Notes under the pieces: model-generated | What the model was told of the DNA's origin: nothing | The model's input: the letters and a program-made list of their open reading frames with translations, nothing else | Databases searched by the model: none | Shown here: positions 1 to 9,101 of the stretch, piece after piece | How the letters are laid out: every line of letters begins with the position of its first letter | How positions within the stretch are numbered: the stretch's first letter is position 1 | Program-made: the position numbers and the translations under genes | Origin: an uncultured Flavobacteriales bacterium | GTDB lineage: Bacteria; Bacteroidota; Bacteroidia; Flavobacteriales; Flavobacteriaceae | Direction of reading: 5' to 3' | Assembly: GCA_913031385.1 (NCBI GenBank) | Contig: CAJWCT010000004.1 | Coordinates: 1-41,135 of the forward strand | DNA length: 41,135 nucleotides

Positions 1-57
1 TAATTGCCCAAAAGAAACAAGTGGAATAAACACTAAAAGAAATAAAAGCTTTTTCAT
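1..57 (-). CDS. 5' end of a secreted protein, truncated by the window edge (MKKLLFLLVFIPLVSFGQL...)
   Basis: Reverse complement of 1-57 is an open ATG-initiated frame encoding a typical Bacteroidota signal peptide ending in SFGQ; no stop before the window edge. Confidence 0.6.
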   Translation of the reverse strand, partial: MKKLLFLLVFIPLVSFGQL

Positions 58-134
58 ACTACAATTTACAATAATTTTAAAAGAAGAAGATATGCCTATG
101 GTTTAGTTGCTAACTTAAACTCTATATGCGTTTT

Positions 135-566
135 TTAATATCCATAAGTAATTTGTTCATTCCATCCATTAATATTTAATGGTAAGTCACTTTGACCATC
201 AATTTGAAATGGTGTTAAGTCAAAAGAAACCGTTTTTTGAAAAAAAGCAAGACACGTCTCATCATTTATTAATTCCATTTTAACATCTCGTTGTAATGGA
301 AAAACGTTATAAAAAGCATCTGTACTGTATAAATTCTCTTCCCATAAATCTGTTCCACAACCACTTGAACCGAACGTTATTTCCAAGCAATCACCATTTA
401 ATTCAACTTCAATTATTCCATAATTTGAAGTATTAATTGCATTAAAATCTTCTTCCAAAATAATTTCAGAAGTAAAATAACAATTATTTTCAATAGTAGA
501 ATTATCGCCCTCTGAATTACAACTCAAAATGAGTATTATAGGTAAAAAAAGAAGTAGCTTTTTCAT
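135..566 (-). CDS. Small lipoprotein of unknown function
   Basis: 143-aa ORF; N-terminus MKKLLLFLPIILILSC with lipobox-like LSC. Confidence 0.75.
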   Translation of the reverse strand: MKKLLLFLPIILILSCNSEGDNSTIENNCYFTSEIILEEDFNAINTSNYGIIEVELNGDCLEITFGSSGCGTDLWEENLYSTDAFYNVFPLQRDVKMELINDETCLAFFQKTVSFDLTPFQIDGQSDLPLNINGWNEQITYGY

Positions 567-590
567 ACCTACAATTTACAATAATTTATG

Positions 591-1055
591 TTATTTAGCA
601 GCAGATGTATGGTCGCTAATAATAAGCCATTTATTATTTATTTTTTTCCAAAATAAAGTAAAATGTCCATAGCTATCTTCTGGGGATCTTGTTAAATAAT
701 ATTCCCCTATTAAAAAGGCAACATCCGAAGAAACTGACCGTATTTTATTTACAGTAAATTTAAGCTTACCCATTGTTTGAGTATCTGGATACGTCTTAAA
801 ATATCTTTTTCTAGTCTCATTCCAGCCATAAACAGGACCAGATTTCCCTGAAAAAACTAATTCATCAGATTTTATGTAGCCTTGCATAAAAGAATTAATA
901 TCTCCACTATTCCAAGCATTTTCTTGAAACTTCATCACTTTCATTATATCTAAAGAATCTGTTAAAGAAATAGAGTTTATAGACATAGTATCATCATAAG
1001 ATACTTGACTAAAAGAAACAAGTGGAACAAATAAGAATAATAATAGTTTTTTCAT
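591..1055 (-). CDS. Secreted SnoaL/DUF4440-like (NTF2-fold) protein
   Basis: ORF track starts at 1100, but the internal Met at 1055 gives a clean signal peptide MKKLLLFLFVPLVSFSQ. Body (VMKFQENAWNSGDINSFMQGY...GHFTLFWKKINNKWLIISDHTS) is typical of DUF4440/NTF2-like proteins. Confidence 0.75.
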   Translation of the reverse strand: MKKLLLFLFVPLVSFSQVSYDDTMSINSISLTDSLDIMKVMKFQENAWNSGDINSFMQGYIKSDELVFSGKSGPVYGWNETRKRYFKTYPDTQTMGKLKFTVNKIRSVSSDVAFLIGEYYLTRSPEDSYGHFTLFWKKINNKWLIISDHTSAAK

Positions 1056-1065
1056 ATTTATTTTT

Positions 1066-1425
1066 TTAATTGTTCTCAGGTGAATCACTAAATGCTTCAC
1101 CCATTTCTTTTAAATTCTTTACTGTTTCACAATTATCAAGTAAATATGCTTGAAACTCATGTTCATTATATTTCTTATTGATAATTGCTAATTCCAAAGC
1201 CATAGATTCCATTTTTGATTTTACTTTACTTAGTTTTTTGTATGCTTCCTTCTTTGATTCTTCATCACCAAATGATGATTTCAGACCTAATTGAATAACT
1301 TCTGGCATAAGTTCAGCTGTTTCAGCTATTAATTCACAAGCTTTTTGTGCATCTGATTCCATAGTTGAAGTTGAACAAGAAGAAAATGCTGCAAAAATCA
1401 ATGTTATAAGTATTAGTTTTTTCAT
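1066..1425 (-). CDS. Small lipoprotein of unknown function
   Basis: 119-aa ORF starting MKKLILITLIFAAFSSCSTS (lipobox). Confidence 0.7.
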   Translation of the reverse strand: MKKLILITLIFAAFSSCSTSTMESDAQKACELIAETAELMPEVIQLGLKSSFGDEESKKEAYKKLSKVKSKMESMALELAIINKKYNEHEFQAYLLDNCETVKNLKEMGEAFSDSPENN

Positions 1426-1427
1426 AA

Positions 1428-2321
1428 TTATTTGTTTTTAGTTAAAAAATCTTTATAATCTATAGATGGATCATAATCCATGTCAGTTTTTATTGAATGT
1501 AGCTCACTTCTTGAATCTTTTGATTTGATTATTGGAAAAAACAACTGAACATACCATGGTTCTTTCATTTTATTCCATGCTCCAAAACGTGTGGGATATT
1601 TTCTGGTAATCTTAGCTGTTCCAAATAAAACATCCCAAAAAAACAATAAGTTTCCATAGTTTCCATTTGGATTTGATACGCCATCTTCAGCAGTTAATCC
1701 ATGATGAGCATAATGAGTGCAAGGAGTCGAAATGGTTCTTTCTACAATCCAAGCTAATGGATGTAAAATTTTATACTTATATAAAAATCTATCCCATTTT
1801 ATTTCACTGTGAGCAAGTAATATTATAGAAACCTTAATTGGAACATAGTAAAGATAAACTTCTATCATTCCTGAGAATATCAAGACAGCTGAAAACCATA
1901 TTCCAGGCATAAAAGCATAATATAAAAAAGCATTTCTATAGGTTACCAGTACACCCATTTCTTCAACAACGTGATGAGGTCTGTGAAGTTTCCACATAAA
2001 TGCATTTTCATGTGAAAACCTATGCCAAAAATACTGAGTAAGATCATCAAAGATTATAAAAGCTAAAATATGCCACAATATAAATGAGTTAATAAAATAA
2101 TCTTCGTAAAAAGGAAACCATAAATCCATTACAAATAGAACAAAAGCTAAAATAGTTGGTTGAATTAATGTTGGAAGTATAGTTAAACATACTAATTCAA
2201 TTGTGAAGTCATTTTTTGATCTTTTATCATTAAAATATAATCCTCCAAGAGATTCTATAATTCCAAGAATTAATAGTACTAAAACAGGAATTAATTTACT
2301 TATACTTTCTGCTTCTATCAT
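1428..2321 (-). CDS. Sterol desaturase / fatty acid hydroxylase family membrane protein
   Basis: Histidine motifs HRFSH, HRPHH and HYAHHG plus NGNYGNLLFFWDVLFGTA; start at internal Met (2321) is more plausible than the ORF-track start 2399, which overlaps the upstream gene. Confidence 0.88.
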   Translation of the reverse strand: MIEAESISKLIPVLVLLILGIIESLGGLYFNDKRSKNDFTIELVCLTILPTLIQPTILAFVLFVMDLWFPFYEDYFINSFILWHILAFIIFDDLTQYFWHRFSHENAFMWKLHRPHHVVEEMGVLVTYRNAFLYYAFMPGIWFSAVLIFSGMIEVYLYYVPIKVSIILLAHSEIKWDRFLYKYKILHPLAWIVERTISTPCTHYAHHGLTAEDGVSNPNGNYGNLLFFWDVLFGTAKITRKYPTRFGAWNKMKEPWYVQLFFPIIKSKDSRSELHSIKTDMDYDPSIDYKDFLTKNK

Positions 2322-2325
2322 GTTT

Positions 2326-3723
2326 TTAGTTAAAAATCTTACCTGGATTAAGAATATTATTTGGATCAAATATATTTTTAATCTGCTTCTGTAAATCAAT
2401 TTCTTTTTTAGAAAAGGCTATATCAATATAATCTTTTTGCACATATCCTATACCATGTTCTCCAGATATAGTACCACCTAAGCTGACAGTTAACTTAAAT
2501 ATTTCTTTAATTGCTTTTGTTAAATCGTTATTCCATTTTTCATCACTCATTTCTCCTTTTATAATATTTATATGAAGGTTTCCGTCACCTGCATGACCAT
2601 AACATACAGACTTAAATCCATAATCATTACCAATCTCTTTTACTCCTTTTAGAAGTTTAGGTAATTCTGCTCTAGGAACTACAGTGTCTTCTTCCTTATA
2701 TGTAGAGTTAGATTTTACTGCTTCAGCAACACTTCTTCTTAATTTCCATAGCATATCCTTATGAGAATCATTATCTGCTAAAGTTATTTCTCCACATTCA
2801 AATTGCGAAACTACTTCTTGAATATTTTCACAATCTACGTATAGCGCTTCAATATCATTACCATCAACTTCAACTAATAAGTGAGCATCAACATCATCTT
2901 CTATATTTAATTTAACATCAGAATACTTTAGTGCCCAATCTATAGCGTCTCTTTCTATAAATTCAAGTGCACAAGGGGTAATTCCTGCCATAAAGATTAA
3001 AGAGACAGCTTTACATGCATCTTCTGAAGATTTAAATGGAATTAATAGTGTAATAGATTTTTGAGGCAAGGGGATAAGCTTAAATACAATACAGGTTATT
3101 ATTCCTAAAGTACCTTCACTTCCAACAAGAAGTTGAGTTAAGTTGTATCCTGTAGAGTTTTTTAACACATTTGCTCCAGTCCATATAATCTCTCCAGTTG
3201 GTAAAACTACCTCTAGATTTAGAACATAATCTTTTGTAACTCCATATTTAAGTGCCTTAGGGCCTCCTGCATTTTCTGCTAGATTACCACCTAGAAAGCA
3301 GCTTCCTTGACTAGCAGGATCAGGGGGGTAAAATAGTCCTTTCTCTTCGACAGCATCTTTAAAAACCTGATTTATTACACCAGGCTCAACTTTTGCTTGC
3401 AAATTATTAGTATCAATTTCTATTATTTTATTTAAACGCTCTGTACTTAAAACAACGCCGCCATGAATCGGAAGTGAACCTCCGCTCAATCCTGTTCTAG
3501 CTCCACATGGGGTAACTGAGATTAGGTTTTTATTACAGTATCTTAGTATTTCTGATATTTCTTTAGTTTTAGAAGGTTTAATCACAACTTCTGGGGGAAA
3601 AGAAAGATCTTCTGTTTCATCATGAGAATATTCTTTAATGATGCTCTCTGCAGTAAATACATAATTATTACCAATAACAGATTTAAAGTAATTAATGTCT
3701 TTAGAAGATACTTTGGAGTACAT
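2326..3723 (-). CDS. FAD-binding oxidase, GlcD/D-lactate dehydrogenase-like
   Basis: FAD_binding_4 motifs (VTPCGARTGLSGGSLP, GGNLAENAGGPKALKYGVTKDYVLNLEVVLPTGE, GSEGTLGIIT) and C-terminal HAGDGNLHINI...GEHGIG...DPNNILNPGKIF. Confidence 0.93.
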   Translation of the reverse strand: MYSKVSSKDINYFKSVIGNNYVFTAESIIKEYSHDETEDLSFPPEVVIKPSKTKEISEILRYCNKNLISVTPCGARTGLSGGSLPIHGGVVLSTERLNKIIEIDTNNLQAKVEPGVINQVFKDAVEEKGLFYPPDPASQGSCFLGGNLAENAGGPKALKYGVTKDYVLNLEVVLPTGEIIWTGANVLKNSTGYNLTQLLVGSEGTLGIITCIVFKLIPLPQKSITLLIPFKSSEDACKAVSLIFMAGITPCALEFIERDAIDWALKYSDVKLNIEDDVDAHLLVEVDGNDIEALYVDCENIQEVVSQFECGEITLADNDSHKDMLWKLRRSVAEAVKSNSTYKEEDTVVPRAELPKLLKGVKEIGNDYGFKSVCYGHAGDGNLHINIIKGEMSDEKWNNDLTKAIKEIFKLTVSLGGTISGEHGIGYVQKDYIDIAFSKKEIDLQKQIKNIFDPNNILNPGKIFN

Positions 3724-3813
3724 TATTATAATTTTAATAAAAATACATATTCCAATTTAATTAATTTTTTCTTCTAATTATATTAGCCTATTTTTAATCT
3801 TTGACTTAGAATT

Positions 3814-4890
3814 ATGTCCATTACAAAAACATTTAGATTTAGTGATCTTAAATATCTAATGGCATATACAGGCCCATTAATTGCCTTTCTCGGAATATCC
3901 ATTGGTGGTTACTGGATTTATTCAGCTCCATTTTATGTATTTGTTATTATACCCTTATTAGAACTCTCATTAACTAAACTAGGCTACGATATTATTGAAG
4001 AAGTTAGAGACAATGAACTAGTTCACTGGATTTTTGATCTAATGCTGTACTTAAATTTCCTAATAATCATGTTAACGCTATATTTAAGTATTAATGCTGT
4101 TATATATGATGACCTTAGCACTATTGAATTTGTAGGATTAGTTATTACTACTGGACTGATCTTAAGCGGAAATGGTATAAATGTAGCGCATGAGCTGTGT
4201 CATAGAGAAAATGTTTTAGAAAAATCTTTTGGAAAAATCATGTTAATACCATCATTATTTATGCACTTCTATCTTGAACATAATTTTGGTCATCATTTGA
4301 ATGTTGCAACAAAAGAAGATCCAGTAACTGCAAAATACAATGAACCTTTATATCTATACTGGATTACTACACCTATAAAAGAAATTATTAGTGCTATAGA
4401 AATTCAAAAAAACCTGTTAAATCGCACAAAATCATCTTTTTTTTCTATTAAGAATGATCTTCTTTTCTATATAATAATTCAGTCTTTATACCTGTTCTTA
4501 ATCACATATTTTTTTGGATATTATGTATTGCTGTTTGTATTATTATCTGCCCTTACATCTATACTTTTTTTTGAGTCAGTAAATTATATTGAACATTATG
4601 GATTGTTAAGAGAAAAAAATAGTTCGGGAAGATATGAAAGAGTTAGGTTAATCCATTCATGGAATTCAAATCATGTTATTGGCAGAATTGTTCTTTATGA
4701 ACTTACCAGGCATAGTGATCATCACTATAAAACAACTAAAAAATATCAAAACTTAGTTTCTTTTGAAGAAGCTCCGCAATTACCATATGGATATCCTACA
4801 TCAATTTTACTTGCTATGGCCCCATGGTTATGGTTTAAAATTATGAATCCAAGAATTCCAAAAAACATGATTATGCAATTAAACAACTAA
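3814..4890 (+). CDS. alkB: Alkane 1-monooxygenase (AlkB-type integral-membrane di-iron)
   Basis: Histidine boxes HELCHRE, HNFGHHLNVATKEDP, NYIEHYGLLR and RHSDHH in a multi-TM protein, matching the AlkB family arrangement. Confidence 0.9.
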   Translation: MSITKTFRFSDLKYLMAYTGPLIAFLGISIGGYWIYSAPFYVFVIIPLLELSLTKLGYDIIEEVRDNELVHWIFDLMLYLNFLIIMLTLYLSINAVIYDDLSTIEFVGLVITTGLILSGNGINVAHELCHRENVLEKSFGKIMLIPSLFMHFYLEHNFGHHLNVATKEDPVTAKYNEPLYLYWITTPIKEIISAIEIQKNLLNRTKSSFFSIKNDLLFYIIIQSLYLFLITYFFGYYVLLFVLLSALTSILFFESVNYIEHYGLLREKNSSGRYERVRLIHSWNSNHVIGRIVLYELTRHSDHHYKTTKKYQNLVSFEEAPQLPYGYPTSILLAMAPWLWFKIMNPRIPKNMIMQLNN

Positions 4891-4896
4891 TAACTT

Positions 4897-6156
4897 ATGA
4901 AAAATCTAGCATTACATTGGAAAATATTAATAGGAATGGCATTAGGAGTTGGTTTTGGACTTATTATGGCAAACTTTGAATTTGGAAAAGGGTTTATATC
5001 TGACTGGATAAAACCTTTTGGAACAATCTTCATTAACTCTCTAAAACTTATAGCTATTCCTTTGATTCTAGCTTCTCTTATAAAAGGGATTTCAGATTTA
5101 AAAGATATCACAAAACTATCAAAAATGGGTGGTGCTACAATAGCAATCTATATGATAACAACGTTAATAGCAGTAAGTATTGGATTAATTGTAGTCAATG
5201 TTATAAAACCTGGGAGCTCAATTTCTGAAGAAACAAGGATAGAATTAATAAACGCATATGAAAGTGATGCAGATCAAAAGAGGGCAGTGGCTGAGGACAC
5301 AAAGAATTCAGGACCTCTTCAAGCACTTATTGATGTTGTACCATCAAATATTGTCTCTGCAGCATCAGATAATAAAAACATGCTTCAAGTAATATTTTTC
5401 TCAATATTATTTGGTATAGCAATGATATTAATACCTGAAAAAAAATCAAGGCCAATTAAAGACTTTTTTGATTCGTTTAATGATGTTATTTTAAAAATAA
5501 TTGATTTAATAATGTTATTCGCTCCTTATGGTGTATTTGCATTACTGGCAACATTAATTGTAGAGGCCCCAAAATGGGACCTACTCAAAAGTCTTTTATT
5601 ATATTCTCTAACTCTCATTTTAGGACTAGCAATTTTAATTGTGCTATATCTTATAATAGTTAAAATCTTTACTGGAAAGAGCCCTAATTACTTTTTAAAG
5701 GGTATTCTGCCGGCACAATTAGTAGCTTTTTCAACAAGTTCTAGTGCTGCAACATTGCCTGTTACTATGGACAGAGTTCACAACCATTTAGGTGTAAAAG
5801 AAGAGGTCTCTAGCTTTGTTCTTCCAATAGGAGCTACCATAAATATGGATGGTACGGCATTGTATCAAGCTATTGCAGCTGTCTTTATTGCACAAACATT
5901 TGGGTTAGATCTATCCCTAGGGGCACAACTTGGAATTATCTTAACAGCGACGCTTGCCTCTATTGGGGCTGCTGCTGTTCCTAGTGCAGGAATTATTGTT
6001 TTGGTTATTGTATTATCTCAAGCAGGTATACCAGAAGCTGGATTAGCATTAATTTTTGCTGTTGACCGGCCTTTAGACATGTGTAGAACAGTAGTTAATA
6101 TTTCTGGTGATGCAACAGTATCAATGTTGGTGAATAAATTAATTAAAAAGAAATGA
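4897..6156 (+). CDS. Dicarboxylate/amino acid:cation symporter (DAACS/SLC1 family)
   Basis: Motifs AFSTSSSAATLPVTM, GATINMDGTALYQ and VDRPLDMCRTVVNISGDA. Confidence 0.94.
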   Translation: MKNLALHWKILIGMALGVGFGLIMANFEFGKGFISDWIKPFGTIFINSLKLIAIPLILASLIKGISDLKDITKLSKMGGATIAIYMITTLIAVSIGLIVVNVIKPGSSISEETRIELINAYESDADQKRAVAEDTKNSGPLQALIDVVPSNIVSAASDNKNMLQVIFFSILFGIAMILIPEKKSRPIKDFFDSFNDVILKIIDLIMLFAPYGVFALLATLIVEAPKWDLLKSLLLYSLTLILGLAILIVLYLIIVKIFTGKSPNYFLKGILPAQLVAFSTSSSAATLPVTMDRVHNHLGVKEEVSSFVLPIGATINMDGTALYQAIAAVFIAQTFGLDLSLGAQLGIILTATLASIGAAAVPSAGIIVLVIVLSQAGIPEAGLALIFAVDRPLDMCRTVVNISGDATVSMLVNKLIKKK

Positions 6157-6818
6157 ATGTTAAGCTAGATTCTTCTTGGAAAAGAGAATTAGAAAATACA
6201 TTTAACGAACCCTACTTCTTAAAATTAACAACTTTTGTAAAAGAAGAATATCAGAAACATGTATGCTATCCTCCAGGAAATCATATATTTTCAGCTCTAG
6301 ATGACTGCCCGCTAGATAAGTTGAAACTAGTAATTATTGGTCAAGACCCTTATCATGGTAAGGGTCAAGCACATGGTTATTGTTTTTCTGTACCTGAAGG
6401 AGTGAAACATCCACCATCACTTGTTAACATATTTAAGGAAATAAGTAATGATTTAGGGGGGGTATACCCAAATAGTGGTGATTTAAGACATTGGGCAAGT
6501 CAAGGAGTTTTGCTTTTAAACTCAACACTTACTGTAAGAGAAAGTTCACCTGGCAGTCATCAAAATCATGGATGGGAACTATTTACTGATACGATAATAG
6601 AAATTATCTCATCTAAAAAAAGGAATGTTGTATTTATGCTATGGGGAAATTATGCTAAAAGCAAAGTGAAGTTAATAGATGAAAGCAAACATCTAATATT
6701 AAAATCTGGGCATCCTTCTCCTTTAAGTGCTAATAAGGGCTTATGGTTTGGAAATAGACATTTTAGTAAAGCAAATAATTATTTTAAAATAAATAATATA
6801 TCTAAAATTCTATGGTGA
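6153..6818 (+). CDS. ung: Uracil-DNA glycosylase
   Basis: GQDPYHGKGQAHG, LLLNSTLTV and GHPSPLSA motifs; ATGA overlap with the upstream gene. Confidence 0.97.
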   Translation: MNVKLDSSWKRELENTFNEPYFLKLTTFVKEEYQKHVCYPPGNHIFSALDDCPLDKLKLVIIGQDPYHGKGQAHGYCFSVPEGVKHPPSLVNIFKEISNDLGGVYPNSGDLRHWASQGVLLLNSTLTVRESSPGSHQNHGWELFTDTIIEIISSKKRNVVFMLWGNYAKSKVKLIDESKHLILKSGHPSPLSANKGLWFGNRHFSKANNYFKINNISKILW

Positions 6819-7667
6819 TTATATCCTTTTAAGAACATAGTCTATTAAATTTTCAATTGTTTTATCAGGGTTAGTGCTATATTCTTCTAGTTCTCTATTG
6901 GCAAGTATTGCATTTAGAGAAATAGCTTTGTGGCCAAGTAGATTAGACATTCCGTATATAATTGCAGTCTCCATTTCAAGATTTGTCGCATTATAATTAT
7001 CATAATATAATTTTTTTAACTTGTCAAGGTGATTTTTATATGAATTATTCAACCTTATCGATCTTCCTTGTGAACTATAAAAACCACTGCAAGTAATAGT
7101 AATTCCGGTTTTAATATCGCTTGAATTAAATTTGTTAAACAACTCTTCAGAACATTTATAACAATATATATCTTCTTCAATTTGATGTTCTTTATTTATA
7201 TGGTTATTAAACTTGGTATTATCTATCTTGGTTAAGTCATAATTCAATAGGAATCCATCAACATCAATAGCCATTTTACTTATAAGAAAGGAATCAACAG
7301 GTATGTTATTTTGAATTGCCCCTGAAGTACCTATTCTTATTAATTCTAACTTTTTAAAAGACTTATTTATTTCACCTGTATCTAAGTCTATATTAACCAG
7401 AGCATCTAACTCATTAAGTACAATATCAATGTTTCCTGAACCAATTCCTGTTGAAATAACAGTAATCCTATTGGAGTTACAATATCCTGTTACAGATTTA
7501 AACTCTCTATTTTGAACTTCAAATTCGATTTTTTCAAAATGCTTTGTGATTTTATCAACGCGAAATGGATCTCCAACTAGTATAATTTTTGAAGACAAGT
7601 TTTTAGGTTTTAGTTTTAGATGATAGACAGAACCATCTCCATTTAATATTAACTCTGATTTATCCAT
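6819..7667 (-). CDS. Nucleoside phosphorylase (uridine phosphorylase-like)
   Basis: ILVGDPFRVDKI, ISTGIGSGNIDIVLNEL, RIGTSGAIQ and NLEMETAIIYGMSNLLG match the Udp/PNP family. Confidence 0.88.
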   Translation of the reverse strand: MDKSELILNGDGSVYHLKLKPKNLSSKIILVGDPFRVDKITKHFEKIEFEVQNREFKSVTGYCNSNRITVISTGIGSGNIDIVLNELDALVNIDLDTGEINKSFKKLELIRIGTSGAIQNNIPVDSFLISKMAIDVDGFLLNYDLTKIDNTKFNNHINKEHQIEEDIYCYKCSEELFNKFNSSDIKTGITITCSGFYSSQGRSIRLNNSYKNHLDKLKKLYYDNYNATNLEMETAIIYGMSNLLGHKAISLNAILANRELEEYSTNPDKTIENLIDYVLKRI

Positions 7668-7684
7668 TAATTATATCTATTAAA

Positions 7685-8008
7685 TTATCCACCAACTCTT
7701 TTAACTTTAAACCCCATTTTAACCAATTCTTCCATAATTCTATTCCTGTTGTTCCCTTGAATAATAATTTTTCCTCCCTTTACAGTACCACCTACACTTA
7801 ACATAGTTTTTAACCTCTTTGCTATTTCTTTTTTATCAGTCTCTTTTATACTGGTAAACCCCTCAATAATAGTGATAGGTTTCCCTTTTCTTTTCTCATA
7901 TTTACATATAACAGAGTCATGTTGGTTATAAGAAATCTTAGTGTCATCTTTTGACTCCTTAAAATTATGATCAGGGAAAAGGTTTTCTAATTGATTTTTT
8001 AAATCCAT
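7685..8008 (-). CDS. SUI1/eIF1-like translation factor (YciH family)
   Basis: ITIIEGF...AKRLKTMLSVGGTVKGGKIIIQGNNRNRIMEELVKMGFKVKRVGG is diagnostic of the SUI1 domain. Confidence 0.92.
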   Translation of the reverse strand: MDLKNQLENLFPDHNFKESKDDTKISYNQHDSVICKYEKRKGKPITIIEGFTSIKETDKKEIAKRLKTMLSVGGTVKGGKIIIQGNNRNRIMEELVKMGFKVKRVGG

Positions 8009-8958
8009 TATTTCTTTAACAGACCTAATTCTACTAGTCTTTCATTTAAAAAGTCTCCAGCTGTAATATCATTAAATGACTTAGGATATTCTTCACAAAT
8101 ACAAGATTCCAATACATTTAACTTCATATCACTTACAGGATGCATAAAAAACGGAATAGAATATCTAGACTTTTTAAGTAATTCTTTATCTGGATTTACT
8201 ACTCTATGAACTGTGGATTTTAACAAATTATTTGTATGCCTAGAGAGCATATCACCAATATTAATCATTAATTCATTTTTTTGTGCCACAGCATCAATCC
8301 ATTCACCATTAGAATGTTGAACTTGTAACCCTTTTCCATGTGCACCCATCAGCAATGTAATTAAATTTATGTCTCCATGAGCAGCAGCTCTAACTGCTTC
8401 CTTAGGATCTTCAAGAATAGGAGGGTAATGGATAGGTCTTAAAATAGAATTTCCATTATGGATATATTGATCAAAATAATTTTCATCTATTTTTAAATAT
8501 AATGCCAGAGCTCTTAAAACATATTTAGCAGTTTTTTCAAGTGTAACATATACTTCTTTGCCAACTTCATTAAATTCAGGTAATTCATCAACAGATATAT
8601 TTGGAAAATAATTGTATTTATTTTTTTCTTCTTCATCAATATATTGACCAAAATGCCAATATTCTTTTAAATCTCCATGTTTACTTCCTTTAGCACTTTC
8701 TTTTCCAAAAGCAACATAACCTCTTTGACCAGAGTACTCAGGGTGTTCATATTTTGTTTTAACTTCATCGGAAAGATTGAAAAACAATTTAATTTGGTTA
8801 TATAATTTCTCAATAAGTTCATCGGACAAAAAATGTCCCCTTACTGCACAAAATCCAATCTCTTGAAAAGCGCCTCCAATTGTTTGAATAAATCTTTCTT
8901 TTTTTTCTAAATTATTACTTAGAAAATCTCTAAGATCTACTGATGGTATATTGTTCAT
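8008..8958 (-). CDS. Isopenicillin N synthase-like 2OG-Fe(II) oxygenase
   Basis: PSVDLRDFL...FCAVRGH...GQRGYVAFGKESAKG...AAHGDINLITLL...VHRVVNP..SRYSIPFFMHP. Internal Met at 8958 starts the canonical N-terminus. Confidence 0.9.
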   Translation of the reverse strand: MNNIPSVDLRDFLSNNLEKKERFIQTIGGAFQEIGFCAVRGHFLSDELIEKLYNQIKLFFNLSDEVKTKYEHPEYSGQRGYVAFGKESAKGSKHGDLKEYWHFGQYIDEEEKNKYNYFPNISVDELPEFNEVGKEVYVTLEKTAKYVLRALALYLKIDENYFDQYIHNGNSILRPIHYPPILEDPKEAVRAAAHGDINLITLLMGAHGKGLQVQHSNGEWIDAVAQKNELMINIGDMLSRHTNNLLKSTVHRVVNPDKELLKKSRYSIPFFMHPVSDMKLNVLESCICEEYPKSFNDITAGDFLNERLVELGLLKK

Positions 8959-9101
8959 AATGACAATCTTTATTGGTATTTTACAAATATACAAAATGTT
9001 GATAATTAAATTTTTGACTCTTTAATTATATATGAAAAATCATAGCTTTATTTAGCTATAATATTGCTATTTTTATACTGATCTATAGATTAGAGTTTTC
9101 A

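Noticed and set aside
4887-5111. Minus-strand ORF inside the symporter gene
   Set aside because: Antisense shadow of a strongly supported CDS; no signal, domain or plausible start context.
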